Origin: Streptomyces caelestis
GTDB taxonomy: Bacteria > Actinomycetota > Actinomycetes > Streptomycetales > Streptomycetaceae
Length of the DNA stretch: 64,000 bases
Assembly (NCBI RefSeq): GCF_014205255.1
Contig: NZ_JACHNE010000001.1
Coordinates: forward strand, 3,472,001 to 3,536,000
Direction: 5' to 3'
The translations under genes were made by a program, and so were the position numbers. The notes beneath the pieces were generated by a model. It did not search any database. It was given only the letters and a program-made list of their open reading frames with translations, and was not told the origin of the DNA. Numbering within the stretch: the first letter of the stretch is position 1; every line of letters begins with the position of its first letter. This document shows positions 53,113 through 61,317 of this stretch, one piece after another.

Positions 53113-53895
53113 GTGAGCGCCATGCCGATCGCCTTGCTGGTCACCACGGCCGCCACGGGCGCCGTGGGGGTCGCCGTCCTGCGCACCGTCCTGCAGCTGC
53201 GCCGACAGGTCGCGGCCCTGCACACCGCGCTGGCCGAGAACCGCGCCGCCACCACCCGTGCCCTGCTGCCCGCCGCCCGCACGCATGCCGACACCGACGA
53301 GATACGGGCCGCCGTGGCGGCGGCGCTCGCGGAGGAACGCGAGCGGGAGCTCGCCGAGGCGCGGGCGTTCTGGGCCGCCCAGGAGGCCCGTGACGCCTCC
53401 GACGCACCGCCCCTGCTGGGTCTGCCCGACGTCGACCTGTTCCTGCCCCGGCAGGCCGATTTCGCGGGCCTGGAGTCGGTGTCCGAGCCGAGCGCGGACA
53501 CCGAGGAGCCGGCCGCCGACTCCCCGGAGCTGGCGGCGGCCCGCCGTCGTCACCCCTCCCACCCGGACTTCGTGCCGACGCAGTCGCCGGTGGTGAACGA
53601 CCACGAGCGCACGGTCGCCACGCTGGAGGAGCTGGCCGCCTCGCGCGTGGAACTGACGGACGTCCGCCCGGGCCCGCTCGGCACCCTCGACGTCTACGTC
53701 TTCGCCGACGGCACGACCCTGTGCATGACCCCGGGCCACCGGGAGACGGCGGAGCGCCTCGCCACCGCCCTGCGCGCAGGCGAGACCCCGACCCTCCTGG
53801 GCGGCTCAGGCGTCTCGGGCGCCTACACCCTGACATTCGAGTGCGGCAAGGAGAACGTCTACATCCTGGCCGACAGGGTCATCGCGTCCCTCTGA
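53113..53895 (+). CDS. Membrane-anchored protein of unknown function
   Basis: A 260-residue protein with an N-terminal hydrophobic helix (residues about 4-22, [20 protein letters not shown]). Charged, probably coiled-coil sequence follows (about 25-95), then an acidic linker. The compact C-terminal domain (about 165-260) contains [28 protein letters not shown] and [24 protein letters not shown] 53113. The layout is that of actinobacterial small anchored proteins; function unknown. An inverted repeat GTGACCT-N26-AGGTCAC (52943-52982) lies upstream and may be regulatory. Confidence 0.7.
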   Translation: MSAMPIALLVTTAATGAVGVAVLRTVLQLRRQVAALHTALAENRAATTRALLPAARTHADTDEIRAAVAAALAEERERELAEARAFWAAQEARDASDAPPLLGLPDVDLFLPRQADFAGLESVSEPSADTEEPAADSPELAAARRRHPSHPDFVPTQSPVVNDHERTVATLEELAASRVELTDVRPGPLGTLDVYVFADGTTLCMTPGHRETAERLATALRAGETPTLLGGSGVSGAYTLTFECGKENVYILADRVIASL

Positions 53896-53900
53896 GGGAC

Positions 53901-53948
53901 GCGGGGCTGTATCGACATGCGGCTCCGCCGCGTGGGCGCGAGCAACCC
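53901..53948. repeat. Interspersed intergenic repeat, copy B
   Basis: Begins GCGGGGCTGTATCGACATGC and continues GGCTCCGCCGCGTGGGCGCG. It matches the reverse complement of 44495-44550. It lies directly after a stop codon, between convergent genes. Confidence 0.6.
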
Positions 53949-53978
53949 AAGACCACCCGCACCCGCCGACGAAACGGG

Positions 53979-54338
53979 TCACACCCCCGCCCGCTTCTGC
54001 GCCTCCTCGACCAACCGCACCGCTTCATCGACGTCGGCATCACTGGGAATCACAACCGCCAGATCATGCGCGGCAACGGTGATCTGATCTGCCGCTGCAA
54101 ACATCCCCGCATCCGGCATCACCCGAGGCTCCGCCTCAGGAGCCTCCAGCACCTGCGCCCTCCGGGCCAACTCCCGGGCCAGCCCGAGAGCCTCAGCGGC
54201 AGCACCTCGCTGCAACCGGCTCTGGGGCGCGGCCCTCAAACGATCGGCGAAGTGATCCACCGCACGGGTCAGAGGCGTCGTATCAACCACGCCGCGAGCG
54301 TACGCGTCGCACCGGGACTGTTGCCAACGGGCGAACAC
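53979..54338 (-). CDS. Conserved hypothetical helical protein
   Basis: A protein of up to 119 residues, mostly helical and Ala/Arg-rich (RAVDHFADRLRAAPQSRLQRGAAAEALGLARELARRAQVLEAP), ending DADVDEAVRLVEEAQKRAGV. No signal peptide or membrane segment. The start is uncertain: GTG 54338 or GTG 54290 (VVDTTPLTRAVDHF). Neither has a ribosome site; TTGGCA and TACGCT upstream of 54290 would make a leaderless transcript possible. Similar proteins occur widely in Streptomyces, function unknown. It is divergent from the DUF4287 gene. Confidence 0.6.
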   Translation of the reverse strand: MFARWQQSRCDAYARGVVDTTPLTRAVDHFADRLRAAPQSRLQRGAAAEALGLARELARRAQVLEAPEAEPRVMPDAGMFAAADQITVAAHDLAVVIPSDADVDEAVRLVEEAQKRAGV

Positions 54339-54391
54339 TCAGGCACGGTGACCTGAAGGACCGGCTTACATCCCAGCGTCCGGAGGCGCCG

Positions 54392-54622
54392 ATGTCCCAA
54401 GTCTTCTCCGAAGAGACCCATCGCAACATGCTCGCCCGCATCCCCCACTGCACCGGTCGTGAGATCTCCGACTGGCTTCGCACCGTCGAAGAAGGCCCGG
54501 CACTCTTCCGCTTCGAGGAAAAGGTCAGCTGGCTCCGGCACGAACACAACCTCGCGTACGGCCACGCCAAGGCGATCATCCACGAGTACGACCTGAGGAG
54601 GGCCGCGCGCAAACTGCTCTAG
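54392..54622 (+). CDS. DUF4287 domain protein
   Basis: A 76-residue protein that matches the DUF4287 pattern: HRNMLARIPHCTGREISDWLRTVEEGPALFRFEEKVSWLRHEHNLAYGHAKAIIHEYDLRRA. The domain is short, soluble and of unknown function; the ending ('stay close to helix AxAIIHEYD') resembles helix-hairpin proteins linked to stress genes in other actinobacteria. GGAGGCGCCG is the ribosome site for ATG 54392. Followed by a bidirectional terminator. Confidence 0.85.
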   Translation: MSQVFSEETHRNMLARIPHCTGREISDWLRTVEEGPALFRFEEKVSWLRHEHNLAYGHAKAIIHEYDLRRAARKLL

Positions 54623-54662
54623 GCGCGGACACGTCTCGACGACGGAGCCGCCCGGCAGACGC

Positions 54663-54694
54663 CGAAGGGCCCCGGCCGGAGCCGGGGCCCTTCG
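54663..54694. terminator. Bidirectional terminator
   Basis: Fourteen-base perfect stem (CGAAGGGCCCCGGC / GCCGGGGCCCTTCG), CGGA loop, between the DUF4287 and Bax-inhibitor genes. Confidence 0.88.
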
Positions 54695-54712
54695 CGCACG
54701 ACGCGTCGGAGA

Positions 54713-55621
54713 CTAGTCGTTGCTGTTGAGGATCGAGATGAGCCTCAGGAACTCCAGGTAGATCCACACCAGCGTCAGCGTGAGGCCGAAGGCCGCGAGC
54801 CACGCCTCCTCACGCGGGGCGCCGTAGGCGACGCCGTCCTCGACCTGCTTGAAGTCCAGGGCAAGGAAGCAGGCGCCGAGGATGATGCCGATGATGCCGA
54901 AGACGACACCGAGGGCACCGCTGCGGAAGCCGAGGCCGTCACCGCCGCCGAACACCGCGAACAGCAGGTTCACCATCATCAGCATGATGAAGCCGAGCGC
55001 GGCCGCCATCACGAAGCCGTAGAAGCGGCGGTTGACGCGGATCCAGCCGGCCTTGTAGGCGATCAGCACACCGGCGAAGACCGCCATGGTGCCGATCACG
55101 GCCTGCATGGCCGCGCCGTCGGCGATGCGGCTGTCGACGATGTTGGACACGACGCCGAGGAAGACACCCTCGAACGCGGCGTACGTCAGGATCAGCGCGG
55201 GCGAGGCCTTGCGCTTGAAGGACTGGACGAACGCCAGGACCATGCCGATCAGCGCGGCGCCGATACCGATGCCGTAGCTACGGCTGATGTTGGCGTCGTC
55301 GACCGGCAGCAGGGCCCAGGAGAGCGCCGCGGTGAGGATGAGCACACCGAGCGTGCTCGCCGTGCGCAGGACGACGTCGTCGATGGTCATCCGGCCGGTG
55401 GTGGCCGGAGCCTGCGGCGGCGCGCCGTGCGCCAGGTCCTGCTGGGCGTAAGGGTTCTGCGCGTACGGGTTCTGCGCGTAGGGGTTGCCCGTCGGCTGTG
55501 CGTACGGGTTGCCCTGGGTGGCGACAGCGGGACCCCCGGCCTGCGGCGCGGTGTTGAAGCCCGCGTAGCCGTTGTCGCGGCTGAACCCCCGTCGCGAGAA
55601 GACCGGGTTTCTGCTCCTCAT
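54713..55621 (-). CDS. Bax inhibitor-1 / YccA family membrane protein
   Basis: A 302-residue protein with seven hydrophobic helices in the C-terminal 220 residues (VLILTAALSWALLPV, GIGAALIGMVLAFVQSF, ALILTYAAFEGVFLGVVSNIVD, AVIGTMAVFAGVLIAYK, FVMAAALGFIMLMMVNLLFAV, LGVVFGIIGIILGACFLALDF, WLAAFGLTLTLVWIYLEFLRL). That is the BI-1/TMBIM fold, a pH-sensitive calcium leak channel in Bacillus. The N-terminal 70 residues are disordered and hold a repeat of NPYAQ (four copies). ATG 55621. The upstream region has two long inverted repeats. Confidence 0.92.
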   Translation of the reverse strand: MRSRNPVFSRRGFSRDNGYAGFNTAPQAGGPAVATQGNPYAQPTGNPYAQNPYAQNPYAQQDLAHGAPPQAPATTGRMTIDDVVLRTASTLGVLILTAALSWALLPVDDANISRSYGIGIGAALIGMVLAFVQSFKRKASPALILTYAAFEGVFLGVVSNIVDSRIADGAAMQAVIGTMAVFAGVLIAYKAGWIRVNRRFYGFVMAAALGFIMLMMVNLLFAVFGGGDGLGFRSGALGVVFGIIGIILGACFLALDFKQVEDGVAYGAPREEAWLAAFGLTLTLVWIYLEFLRLISILNSND

Positions 55622-55680
55622 TTCACTCCTCCATGGCCAACACTGCGTGACCTTGGCTCAAGAGTAATAGGTAGGCAAAG

Positions 55681-55774
55681 GAATGACCCTAGTGCTTGGG
55701 GAGGATCTTTCCCTCGTCGTGCTGCGCAACACGCTACGCGGCTTCGTGATTCCCCTCATCGGAGGGGGTCATTC
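55681..55774. promoter_or_regulatory. Long-range inverted repeat GAATGACCC ... GGGTCATTC
   Basis: Perfect nine-base arms at 55681-55689 and 55766-55774, separated by 76 bases, in the promoter region of the Bax-inhibitor gene. Either paired operators (looping) or RNA structure. Confidence 0.35.
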
Positions 55775-55791
55775 ATCACCAAGCTGCGACA

Positions 55792-55807
55792 CGTCCGGAA
55801 CCGGACG
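55792..55807. other. Inverted repeat CGTCCGG-AA-CCGGACG
   Basis: Perfect seven-base arms, 41 bases beyond the pobA stop codon on its own strand. Could be a short terminator of pobA or an operator. Confidence 0.35.
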
Positions 55808-55847
55808 GAGATCACCCGCTGACGCCGTCCTTACGTCACCCGGGGCA

Positions 55848-57023
55848 TCACTCGAACGAGAAGCCCGTGTACCCCTCGGCCAGGTCGGTCTCGGCGGCGC
55901 GGGAGGAGGCGATGCGTTCCAGCCGGGCGAGCTGGATCCGGTCCTCGAAGCCGGTCGCGCCGGGGGCCCGGTGCAGAAGGGTCGTCATGTCGTAGGAGAA
56001 CCGCTCGGCCTGCCAGATCCGGCGCAGGCAGGTCTCCGAGTAGGTGTCGAGCAGCTCCGGTGAGCCGGTCTCCTGCCGGTGGGTCAGGGCCCGGGCGAAC
56101 GTCACGACGTCACCGACGGCGAGGTTCAGCCCTTTGGCGCCGGTGGGCGGCACGATGTGGGCCGCGTCGCCGGCGAGGAAGAGGCGGCCGTGGCGCATCG
56201 GCTCGTGGACGTAGGAGCGCATGGGCGTGACCGACTTCTGGGTGATCGGGCCGCGCTCCAGGCGCCAGTCGTCGGCGGTCTCGAAGCGGCGCTCCAGCTC
56301 GTCCCAGATCGCCTCGTCGCTCCACGTCCCGGCGTCGGTGCCGTCGGGCACCTGGAGGTAGAGGCGGGAGACGGACGGTGAGCGCATGGACAAGAGGGCG
56401 AAGCCGCGGTCGTGGCGGGCGTAGACGAGCTCGTCGTGCGAGGGCGGCACGTCGGCGAGGATGCCGAGCCAGCCGAAGGGGTACGTCCGTTCGAAGACCT
56501 GGGTCAGTTCGTCCGGGATCGCCTTGCGGGCCACGCCCCAGAAGCCGTCGCAGCCGACGACGTACTCGCACTCCAGGACGTCCTCGCGGCCCTCGTGCCG
56601 GAAGCGGACGCGCGGGGCGTCGGTGCCGGCGTCCTCCACGGCCAGCGCCTCCGCCTCGAACAGCAGCGGGCCGCCCTCGGCGAGCTGGAGGGCGATGAGG
56701 TCCTTGCAGACCTCGGTCTGGGCGTAGACCATCACGGAGCGGCCGCCGGTGAGGGCGGGGAAGTCGACGCGGTGGCGCCTGCGGTCGAAGCGCAGTTCGA
56801 TGCCGTCGTGGCGCAGCCCCTCGCGGTCCATGCGCTCCCCGGCACCGGCCGCGCGCAGTACATCCGCCGTGCCCTGCTCCAGGATCCCGGCGCGCTGCCG
56901 CCGCTCGACGTAGGCGCGGTCGCGGCTCTCCAGGACGACCGAGTCGATGCCGGCGTTGTGGAGCAGCCGGGCGAGGAGGAGGCCGGCGGGGCCGGCTCCG
57001 ATGATGCCGACGGTGGTGCGCAT
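55848..57023 (-). CDS. pobA: 4-hydroxybenzoate 3-monooxygenase
   Basis: A 391-residue FAD-dependent aromatic hydroxylase. It has VGIIGAGPAGLLLARLL (FAD), YVERRQRAGILEQGTADVLRA, the motif VVGCDGFWGVARKAI and GRLFLAGDAAHIVPPTGAKGLNLAVGDV. It turns 4-hydroxybenzoate into protocatechuate, which enters the beta-ketoadipate path. ATG 57023 (MRTTVGIIGAG) follows AGAGG; the frame open to 57143 is its promoter. The upstream inverted repeat GGTGAA-N6-TTCACC and TTGACA suggest control by a PobR (IclR) type regulator not in this window. It lies just downstream of bldA. Confidence 0.95.
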   Translation of the reverse strand: MRTTVGIIGAGPAGLLLARLLHNAGIDSVVLESRDRAYVERRQRAGILEQGTADVLRAAGAGERMDREGLRHDGIELRFDRRRHRVDFPALTGGRSVMVYAQTEVCKDLIALQLAEGGPLLFEAEALAVEDAGTDAPRVRFRHEGREDVLECEYVVGCDGFWGVARKAIPDELTQVFERTYPFGWLGILADVPPSHDELVYARHDRGFALLSMRSPSVSRLYLQVPDGTDAGTWSDEAIWDELERRFETADDWRLERGPITQKSVTPMRSYVHEPMRHGRLFLAGDAAHIVPPTGAKGLNLAVGDVVTFARALTHRQETGSPELLDTYSETCLRRIWQAERFSYDMTTLLHRAPGATGFEDRIQLARLERIASSRAAETDLAEGYTGFSFE

Positions 57024-57050
57024 CGGACGCCTCTTCTCATCCGTTCGTGT

Positions 57051-57110
57051 GGTGAAATTTTCTTCACCGTTGTGGGATGTGAGTCTCTGACGGCATGCGA
57101 CCGCTGTCAA
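57051..57110 (-). promoter_or_regulatory. pobA promoter and operator
   Basis: On the minus strand TTGACA (57105-57110) is a -35 candidate and GAGACT (57082-57087) a -10, 17 bases apart. The perfect inverted repeat GGTGAAATTTTCTTCACC (57051-57068) lies just after the predicted start of transcription, 27 bases before the ATG. Probable operator for an IclR-family PobR-like protein. Confidence 0.55.
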
Positions 57111-57156
57111 CGGGCACGCCGCGAACTTCTCAATGGACCACACAGGGATCGGAAGG

Positions 57157-57240
57157 TGCCCGGAGCCGGACTCGAACCGGCACGCCCGCGAAGGGGCAGC
57201 GAGGTTTAAGCTCGCCGTGTCTGCATTCCACCATCCGGGC
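57157..57240 (-). tRNA. bldA: tRNA-Leu (anticodon UAA), bldA
   Basis: An 84-base gene on the minus strand. The acceptor stem GCCCGGA pairs with TCCGGGC. The D arm is followed by the anticodon stem GCGAG/CTCGC around loop CTTAAAC (anticodon TAA at 57206-57208), a long class II variable arm (GCTGCCCCTTCGCGGGC) and a T arm with GGTTCGAGTCC. The discriminator is A, and CCA is not encoded (ACCTT follows). It is the only tRNA reading UUA, which is very rare in Streptomyces, where bldA controls development and secondary metabolism. Confidence 0.95.
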
Positions 57241-57679
57241 AGGCCATGGGCTCCGCATCGAGGTTCCGAGACTATCGGGACGGGTCCCCCGAACAGCGGG
57301 CGGGCGGACCGATGTTGTCTTATTTTATTGACGTCTGAGGGTGCATCAGCACACGGAACGCGCCATCAGCACTTGCCAGTAGCCTTGCGTGCGGCCGTCG
57401 GCGGCGCATGCGGAATGACGGAATTTCACCGTCTGAACAAGGGCACCCCACCTGTTCTCGACACCTGGCCCACCCGTTTCCGGCATGTGGACCACTCGAT
57501 CCCCCGACGCCCGGCCCCCTCAGGGGCGTTCGTCATCCCCAGGTATGACACCGCCCCTCCCGGTCAGACCGCAGTCGGCCCCCGGAACCGGAACAACGGG
57601 TGACTCCACGGCGGCGTAGGACCCGGACGATGGAACAAGTCCCTCCCAGAACACAGCCGTCCGACAGGAGTGCCATCCC
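57241..57679. other. Intergenic region between bldA and the ABC exporter
   Basis: About 440 bases. It contains the bldA promoter region. On the minus strand TAGTCT (57269-57274) may be its -10. It also has an AT-rich patch (GTCTTATTTTATTGAC, about 57316-57331) that stands out from the high-GC surroundings. The rest should hold the exporter promoter; open frames here show no coding bias. Confidence 0.5.
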
Positions 57680-58450
57680 GTGACCACCGCACCGCTCACC
57701 GACCGGGCCACCACCGTGGCCGCGCGCGCCACGGATCTGTCGAAGATCTACGGACAGGGTGAGACCCGGGTGGTCGCCCTGGACCGGGTCTCCGTCGACT
57801 TCCGGCAGGCCGAGTTCACCGCGATCATGGGCCCCTCCGGCTCCGGCAAGTCGACCCTGATGCACTGTGTGGCCGGTCTGGACACCTTCTCCTCCGGGTC
57901 GGTGCGCATCGGCGACACCGAGCTCGGCTCCCTGAAGGACAAGCAGCTGACCAAGCTGCGCCGGGACAAGATCGGCTTCATCTTCCAGGCGTTCAACCTG
58001 CTGCCGACCCTGACGGCTCTGGAGAACATCACCCTCCCGATGGACATCGCGGGCCGCAAACCGGACAAGCAGTGGCTGGACTCCGTGATCCGGATGGTCG
58101 GTCTGGCGGACCGGCTCGGCCACCGGCCCGCCCAGCTGTCGGGCGGTCAGCAGCAGCGCGTCGCCGTGGCGCGGGCGCTGGCCTCCAGGCCCGAGATCAT
58201 CTTCGGTGACGAGCCCACCGGAAACCTCGACTCGCGTTCCGGCGCCGAGGTGCTGGGCTTCCTGCGCAACTCCGTGCGGGAGCTGGGCCAGACGGTGGTG
58301 ATGGTGACCCACGACCCGGTGGCCGCGGCCTACGCGGACCGGGTGATCTTCCTCGCGGACGGGCGGATCGTCGACGAGATGTACCGGCCGACGGCCGAGT
58401 CGGTCCTCGATCGCATGAAGGCGTTCGACGCCAAGGGCCGCACCAGCTGA
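57680..58450 (+). CDS. ABC transporter ATP-binding protein (MacB/LolD type)
   Basis: A 256-residue ATPase. Walker A GPSGSGKSTLMH near residue 55, Q-loop FIFQAFNLLPTLTALEN, signature LSGGQQQRVAVARALASRP, Walker B IIFGDEPTGNLD and switch His VTHDPVAAAYAD. The GNLDS block is typical of FtsX/MacB-coupled exporters. It drives the permease encoded 38 bases downstream. GTG 57680 (VTTAPLTDRATTV) follows AGGAG. Substrate unknown; members export lipoproteins, peptides or antibiotics, or remodel the wall. Confidence 0.94.
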   Translation: MTTAPLTDRATTVAARATDLSKIYGQGETRVVALDRVSVDFRQAEFTAIMGPSGSGKSTLMHCVAGLDTFSSGSVRIGDTELGSLKDKQLTKLRRDKIGFIFQAFNLLPTLTALENITLPMDIAGRKPDKQWLDSVIRMVGLADRLGHRPAQLSGGQQQRVAVARALASRPEIIFGDEPTGNLDSRSGAEVLGFLRNSVRELGQTVVMVTHDPVAAAYADRVIFLADGRIVDEMYRPTAESVLDRMKAFDAKGRTS

Positions 58451-58488
58451 TCCCCCGTCAGGACCGACAGATCTGAGAAGAAGAACCC

Positions 58489-61017
58489 ATGTTCCGTACC
58501 GCCTTGCGCAACGTGCTCGCGCACAAGGCCCGGCTCCTGATGACCGTGCTCGCCGTGATGCTCGGCGTGGCCTTCGTGTCGGGGACCCTGGTCTTCACCA
58601 ACACCATCTCCGACGCCTTCCAGAAGAGTTCGGCCAAGGGCTTCGACCAGGTCGACGTCGCCGTCACAGCGGACTCCCGGGCCGCCGAGGGCGACCAGGT
58701 CGGCAAGGCCCACGACCTGACCCGGGCGGAGCTCGACAAGAGCGAGCGCGTTCCCGGAGCCGCGTCCGCCATCGGCGTCGTGCAGGGCTTCACCGCCATC
58801 GCCGACAAGGACGGCAAGCTCATCGGCGACGGTTTCCAGTCGCAGGGCGGCAACTACTGGGGCACCAAGGACCCTCGCTACCCCCTGGTCAGCGGGCACG
58901 CCCCCAAGGGCCGCGGCGAGATCCTCATCGACTCCGAGACGGCCGAGCGCGCCGGCTACGAGGTCGGCGACACCGTGCGCATGTCGGTCGACGGGCCGGT
59001 CCTGACCCCGAGGATCACCGGCATCTTCACCACCGACGACGGCAACGTCGCGGCCGGCGGCAGCCTCACCCTGTTCGACACGGCGACCGCGCAGAAGCTG
59101 TTCGGCAAGGCGGGCACCTACGACCAGATCGACGTCAAGGCGAAGGCGGGCGTCACGCAGGCCGCGCTGAAGGCGGAGCTGGACAAGGCGCTGCCCGGGG
59201 ACCGCGTGGAGACCACGACCGGCAAGCAGCTCGCCGACGACCAGGCGCGGATGATCTCGGAGTCGATGAGCGGCATGCAGACGGCCTTGCTGGTCTTCGC
59301 CGGCATCGCCCTGTTCGTCGGCACGTTCATCATCGCCAACACCTTCACCATGCTGGTCGCCCAGCGCACCAAGGAGCTGGCGCTGATGCGGGCGGTCGGC
59401 GCCTCCCGCCGGCAGGTGACACGGTCGGTGCTCATCGAGGCGTTCGTGGTCGGCGCGGTCGCGGCCGTGGCCGGACTGGTCGCGGGCATCGGCATCGGAG
59501 CCGGACTGCGCTCCCTGATGGGGACGTTCGACGCGACCGTGCCGGACGGACCGCTGATCATCAAGCCCGCCACGATCCTCACCGCGCTCGCGGTCGGCAT
59601 CCTGGTCACCATGCTGGCGGCGTGGCTGCCGGGCCGCCGGGCCGCGAAGATCCCGCCGGTGGCGGCCATGAACAGCGTGCACGCCAAGGCCACGACCAAG
59701 TCGCTGGTGCTGCGCAACACGCTGGGCGCCCTGTTCTCGGCCGCGGGCGTCGCGGTGGTCCTGGTGGCCACGACGATGGACGGCTCCGACGGCCAGATGC
59801 CCATGGGTCTCGGCGCGGTGCTGCTGATCATCGGCGTGTTCATCCTGACCCCGCTGCTGTCCCGCCCGCTGATCGCCGCCGCGGCGCCCGTGCTGCGCGC
59901 CTTCGGCGTGTCCGGCAAGCTGGCCCGGCAGAACTCGGTGCGCAACCCGCGCCGTACGGCCGCCACCGCCTCCGCGCTGATGATCGGCCTGACCCTGATC
60001 ACCGGCATGACGGTGATGGCGGGCAGCCTCCAGCAGGCCATCGAGAAGATGGCGTCGTCGTCGATCAAGGCGGACTACGTGGTGTCCATGGCGAACGGCA
60101 ACCCGCTGTCGCCGGACGTCGAGAAGAAGCTGGCGCGGACCGACGGCGTCACCGCCACCAGCCCGATACGCAACGCCGTCTCCCGGATCGACGGCCGGAC
60201 CGAGTACCTGACCGGCGTCAACGGCGCCGCGATCGGCGAGCTGGCCGGCCCGAAGGTCGACGCCGGTTCCTTCAAGGTCGGCGGCACCCAGGTCGTCGTC
60301 GACAGCGAGACCGCGAAGTCCTACGGCTGGAAGGCCGGTTCCGCCTTCACCGTCTCCTACGAGGACGGCAAGAAGCAGCAGCTGACGGTCGCCGGGACGT
60401 ACGAGAGCAACGACTTCCTGCGCGGCATCCTGCTCGACCAGGCGACCCTCGCTCCGCACAAGTCGGACCCGTACAACATGAAGGTCATGGTGAAGACCGC
60501 GGGCGGCACGTCCGGCGCGACGCAGGACAAGCTGGAGAAGGCCCTCGGCACCAACCCGGCCATCAAGGTCCAGGACAAGAAGGACATCTCCAACGAGATC
60601 GCACAGATGTTCACGCTGATGCTGAACATGGTCTACGGCCTGCTCGCCATGGCGGTGATCGTGGCGGTCCTCGGTGTCGTCAACACCCTGGCCATGTCGG
60701 TCTTCGAGCGCTCCCAGGAGATCGGCATGCTGCGGGCGATCGGCCTGGACCGCAAGGGCATCAAGCGCATGGTCCGCCTGGAGTCCCTCGTGATCTCGCT
60801 GTTCGGCGCGGTGCTGGGCATCGGACTGGGCGTGTTCTTCGGCTGGGCGGCCGGTGAGCTGCTGGCCACGAGGCTGGCGACCTACGAACTGGTCCTGCCG
60901 TGGGCCCGGATGGGCGTCTTCCTGCTGCTGGCCGCGACGGTGGGCGTCCTGGCCGCGCTGTGGCCGGCCCGGCGGGCGGCCCGGCTGAACATGCTGGAGG
61001 CGATCAAGGCGGAGTAG
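58489..61017 (+). CDS. ABC transporter permease (FtsX/MacB type, duplicated)
   Basis: An 842-residue permease. Layout: N-terminal helix (LLMTVLAVMLGVAFVSGTLVF), a large extracytoplasmic domain, an FtsX core (about 270-400, ALLVFAGIALFVGTFIIANTFTMLVAQRTKELALMRAVGAS), helices, a second extracytoplasmic domain (about 510-680), and a second FtsX core near the C-terminus (ALLWP type; LGVVNTLAMSVFERSQEIGMLRAIGLD). Thus two FtsX units in one chain. ATG 58489 with GAGAAGAAGAACCC upstream. It pairs with the ATPase just before, and a terminator follows. No substrate can be inferred. Confidence 0.93.
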   Translation: MFRTALRNVLAHKARLLMTVLAVMLGVAFVSGTLVFTNTISDAFQKSSAKGFDQVDVAVTADSRAAEGDQVGKAHDLTRAELDKSERVPGAASAIGVVQGFTAIADKDGKLIGDGFQSQGGNYWGTKDPRYPLVSGHAPKGRGEILIDSETAERAGYEVGDTVRMSVDGPVLTPRITGIFTTDDGNVAAGGSLTLFDTATAQKLFGKAGTYDQIDVKAKAGVTQAALKAELDKALPGDRVETTTGKQLADDQARMISESMSGMQTALLVFAGIALFVGTFIIANTFTMLVAQRTKELALMRAVGASRRQVTRSVLIEAFVVGAVAAVAGLVAGIGIGAGLRSLMGTFDATVPDGPLIIKPATILTALAVGILVTMLAAWLPGRRAAKIPPVAAMNSVHAKATTKSLVLRNTLGALFSAAGVAVVLVATTMDGSDGQMPMGLGAVLLIIGVFILTPLLSRPLIAAAAPVLRAFGVSGKLARQNSVRNPRRTAATASALMIGLTLITGMTVMAGSLQQAIEKMASSSIKADYVVSMANGNPLSPDVEKKLARTDGVTATSPIRNAVSRIDGRTEYLTGVNGAAIGELAGPKVDAGSFKVGGTQVVVDSETAKSYGWKAGSAFTVSYEDGKKQQLTVAGTYESNDFLRGILLDQATLAPHKSDPYNMKVMVKTAGGTSGATQDKLEKALGTNPAIKVQDKKDISNEIAQMFTLMLNMVYGLLAMAVIVAVLGVVNTLAMSVFERSQEIGMLRAIGLDRKGIKRMVRLESLVISLFGAVLGIGLGVFFGWAAGELLATRLATYELVLPWARMGVFLLLAATVGVLAALWPARRAARLNMLEAIKAE

Positions 61018-61029
61018 CCGGCGCGGGAG

Positions 61030-61060
61030 GGGCCCCTTTCCCACGGTGGGAAAGGGGCCC
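61030..61060. terminator. Terminator after the ABC permease
   Basis: About 14-base stem GGGCCCCTTTCCCA / TGGGAAAGGGGCCC, followed by TTCG, 13 bases after the stop codon. Confidence 0.88.
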
Positions 61061-61102
61061 TTCGACGTCTCGGTTCCAGGCGCGGGCGGACCCCTGACGC
61101 AC

Positions 61103-61126
61103 GCGGCCATGCGGCCATGCGGCCAT
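61103..61126. repeat. Microsatellite-like tandem GCGGCCAT
   Basis: Three exact copies of GCGGCCAT in succession, then GCGGGC. A short tandem repeat between convergent genes. Confidence 0.7.
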
Positions 61127-61277
61127 GCGGGCAGGGTGCGGGAGCCGCTGCGCGGCCCGGAGGGGCATGCGGGGGTCGCGTCGCCCGTTCGGCAGCCCGC
61201 GGGCCGCGGCCCCCACGCCCGGGAACCGTCCGCGAGTGCCATCCCGGTGTTCCCTCTCCCCGGCCACCACACCGGAC

Positions 61278-61308
61278 GGCCCCGGTCCCGTCGGCAGGAA
61301 CCGGGGCC
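61278..61308 (-). terminator. Terminator downstream of the cyclopropane synthase gene
   Basis: Nine-base arms GGCCCCGGT / ACCGGGGCC, loop of 13, just beyond the stop codon on the minus strand. Confidence 0.6.
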
Positions 61309-61317
61309 CTTCCGCGT

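Noticed and set aside
58330..61272. 980-codon open frame antisense to the ABC permease
   Set aside because: Very rich in Asp, Gly, Arg and His repeats with no motif; a GC-driven shadow of a real FtsX-type permease.
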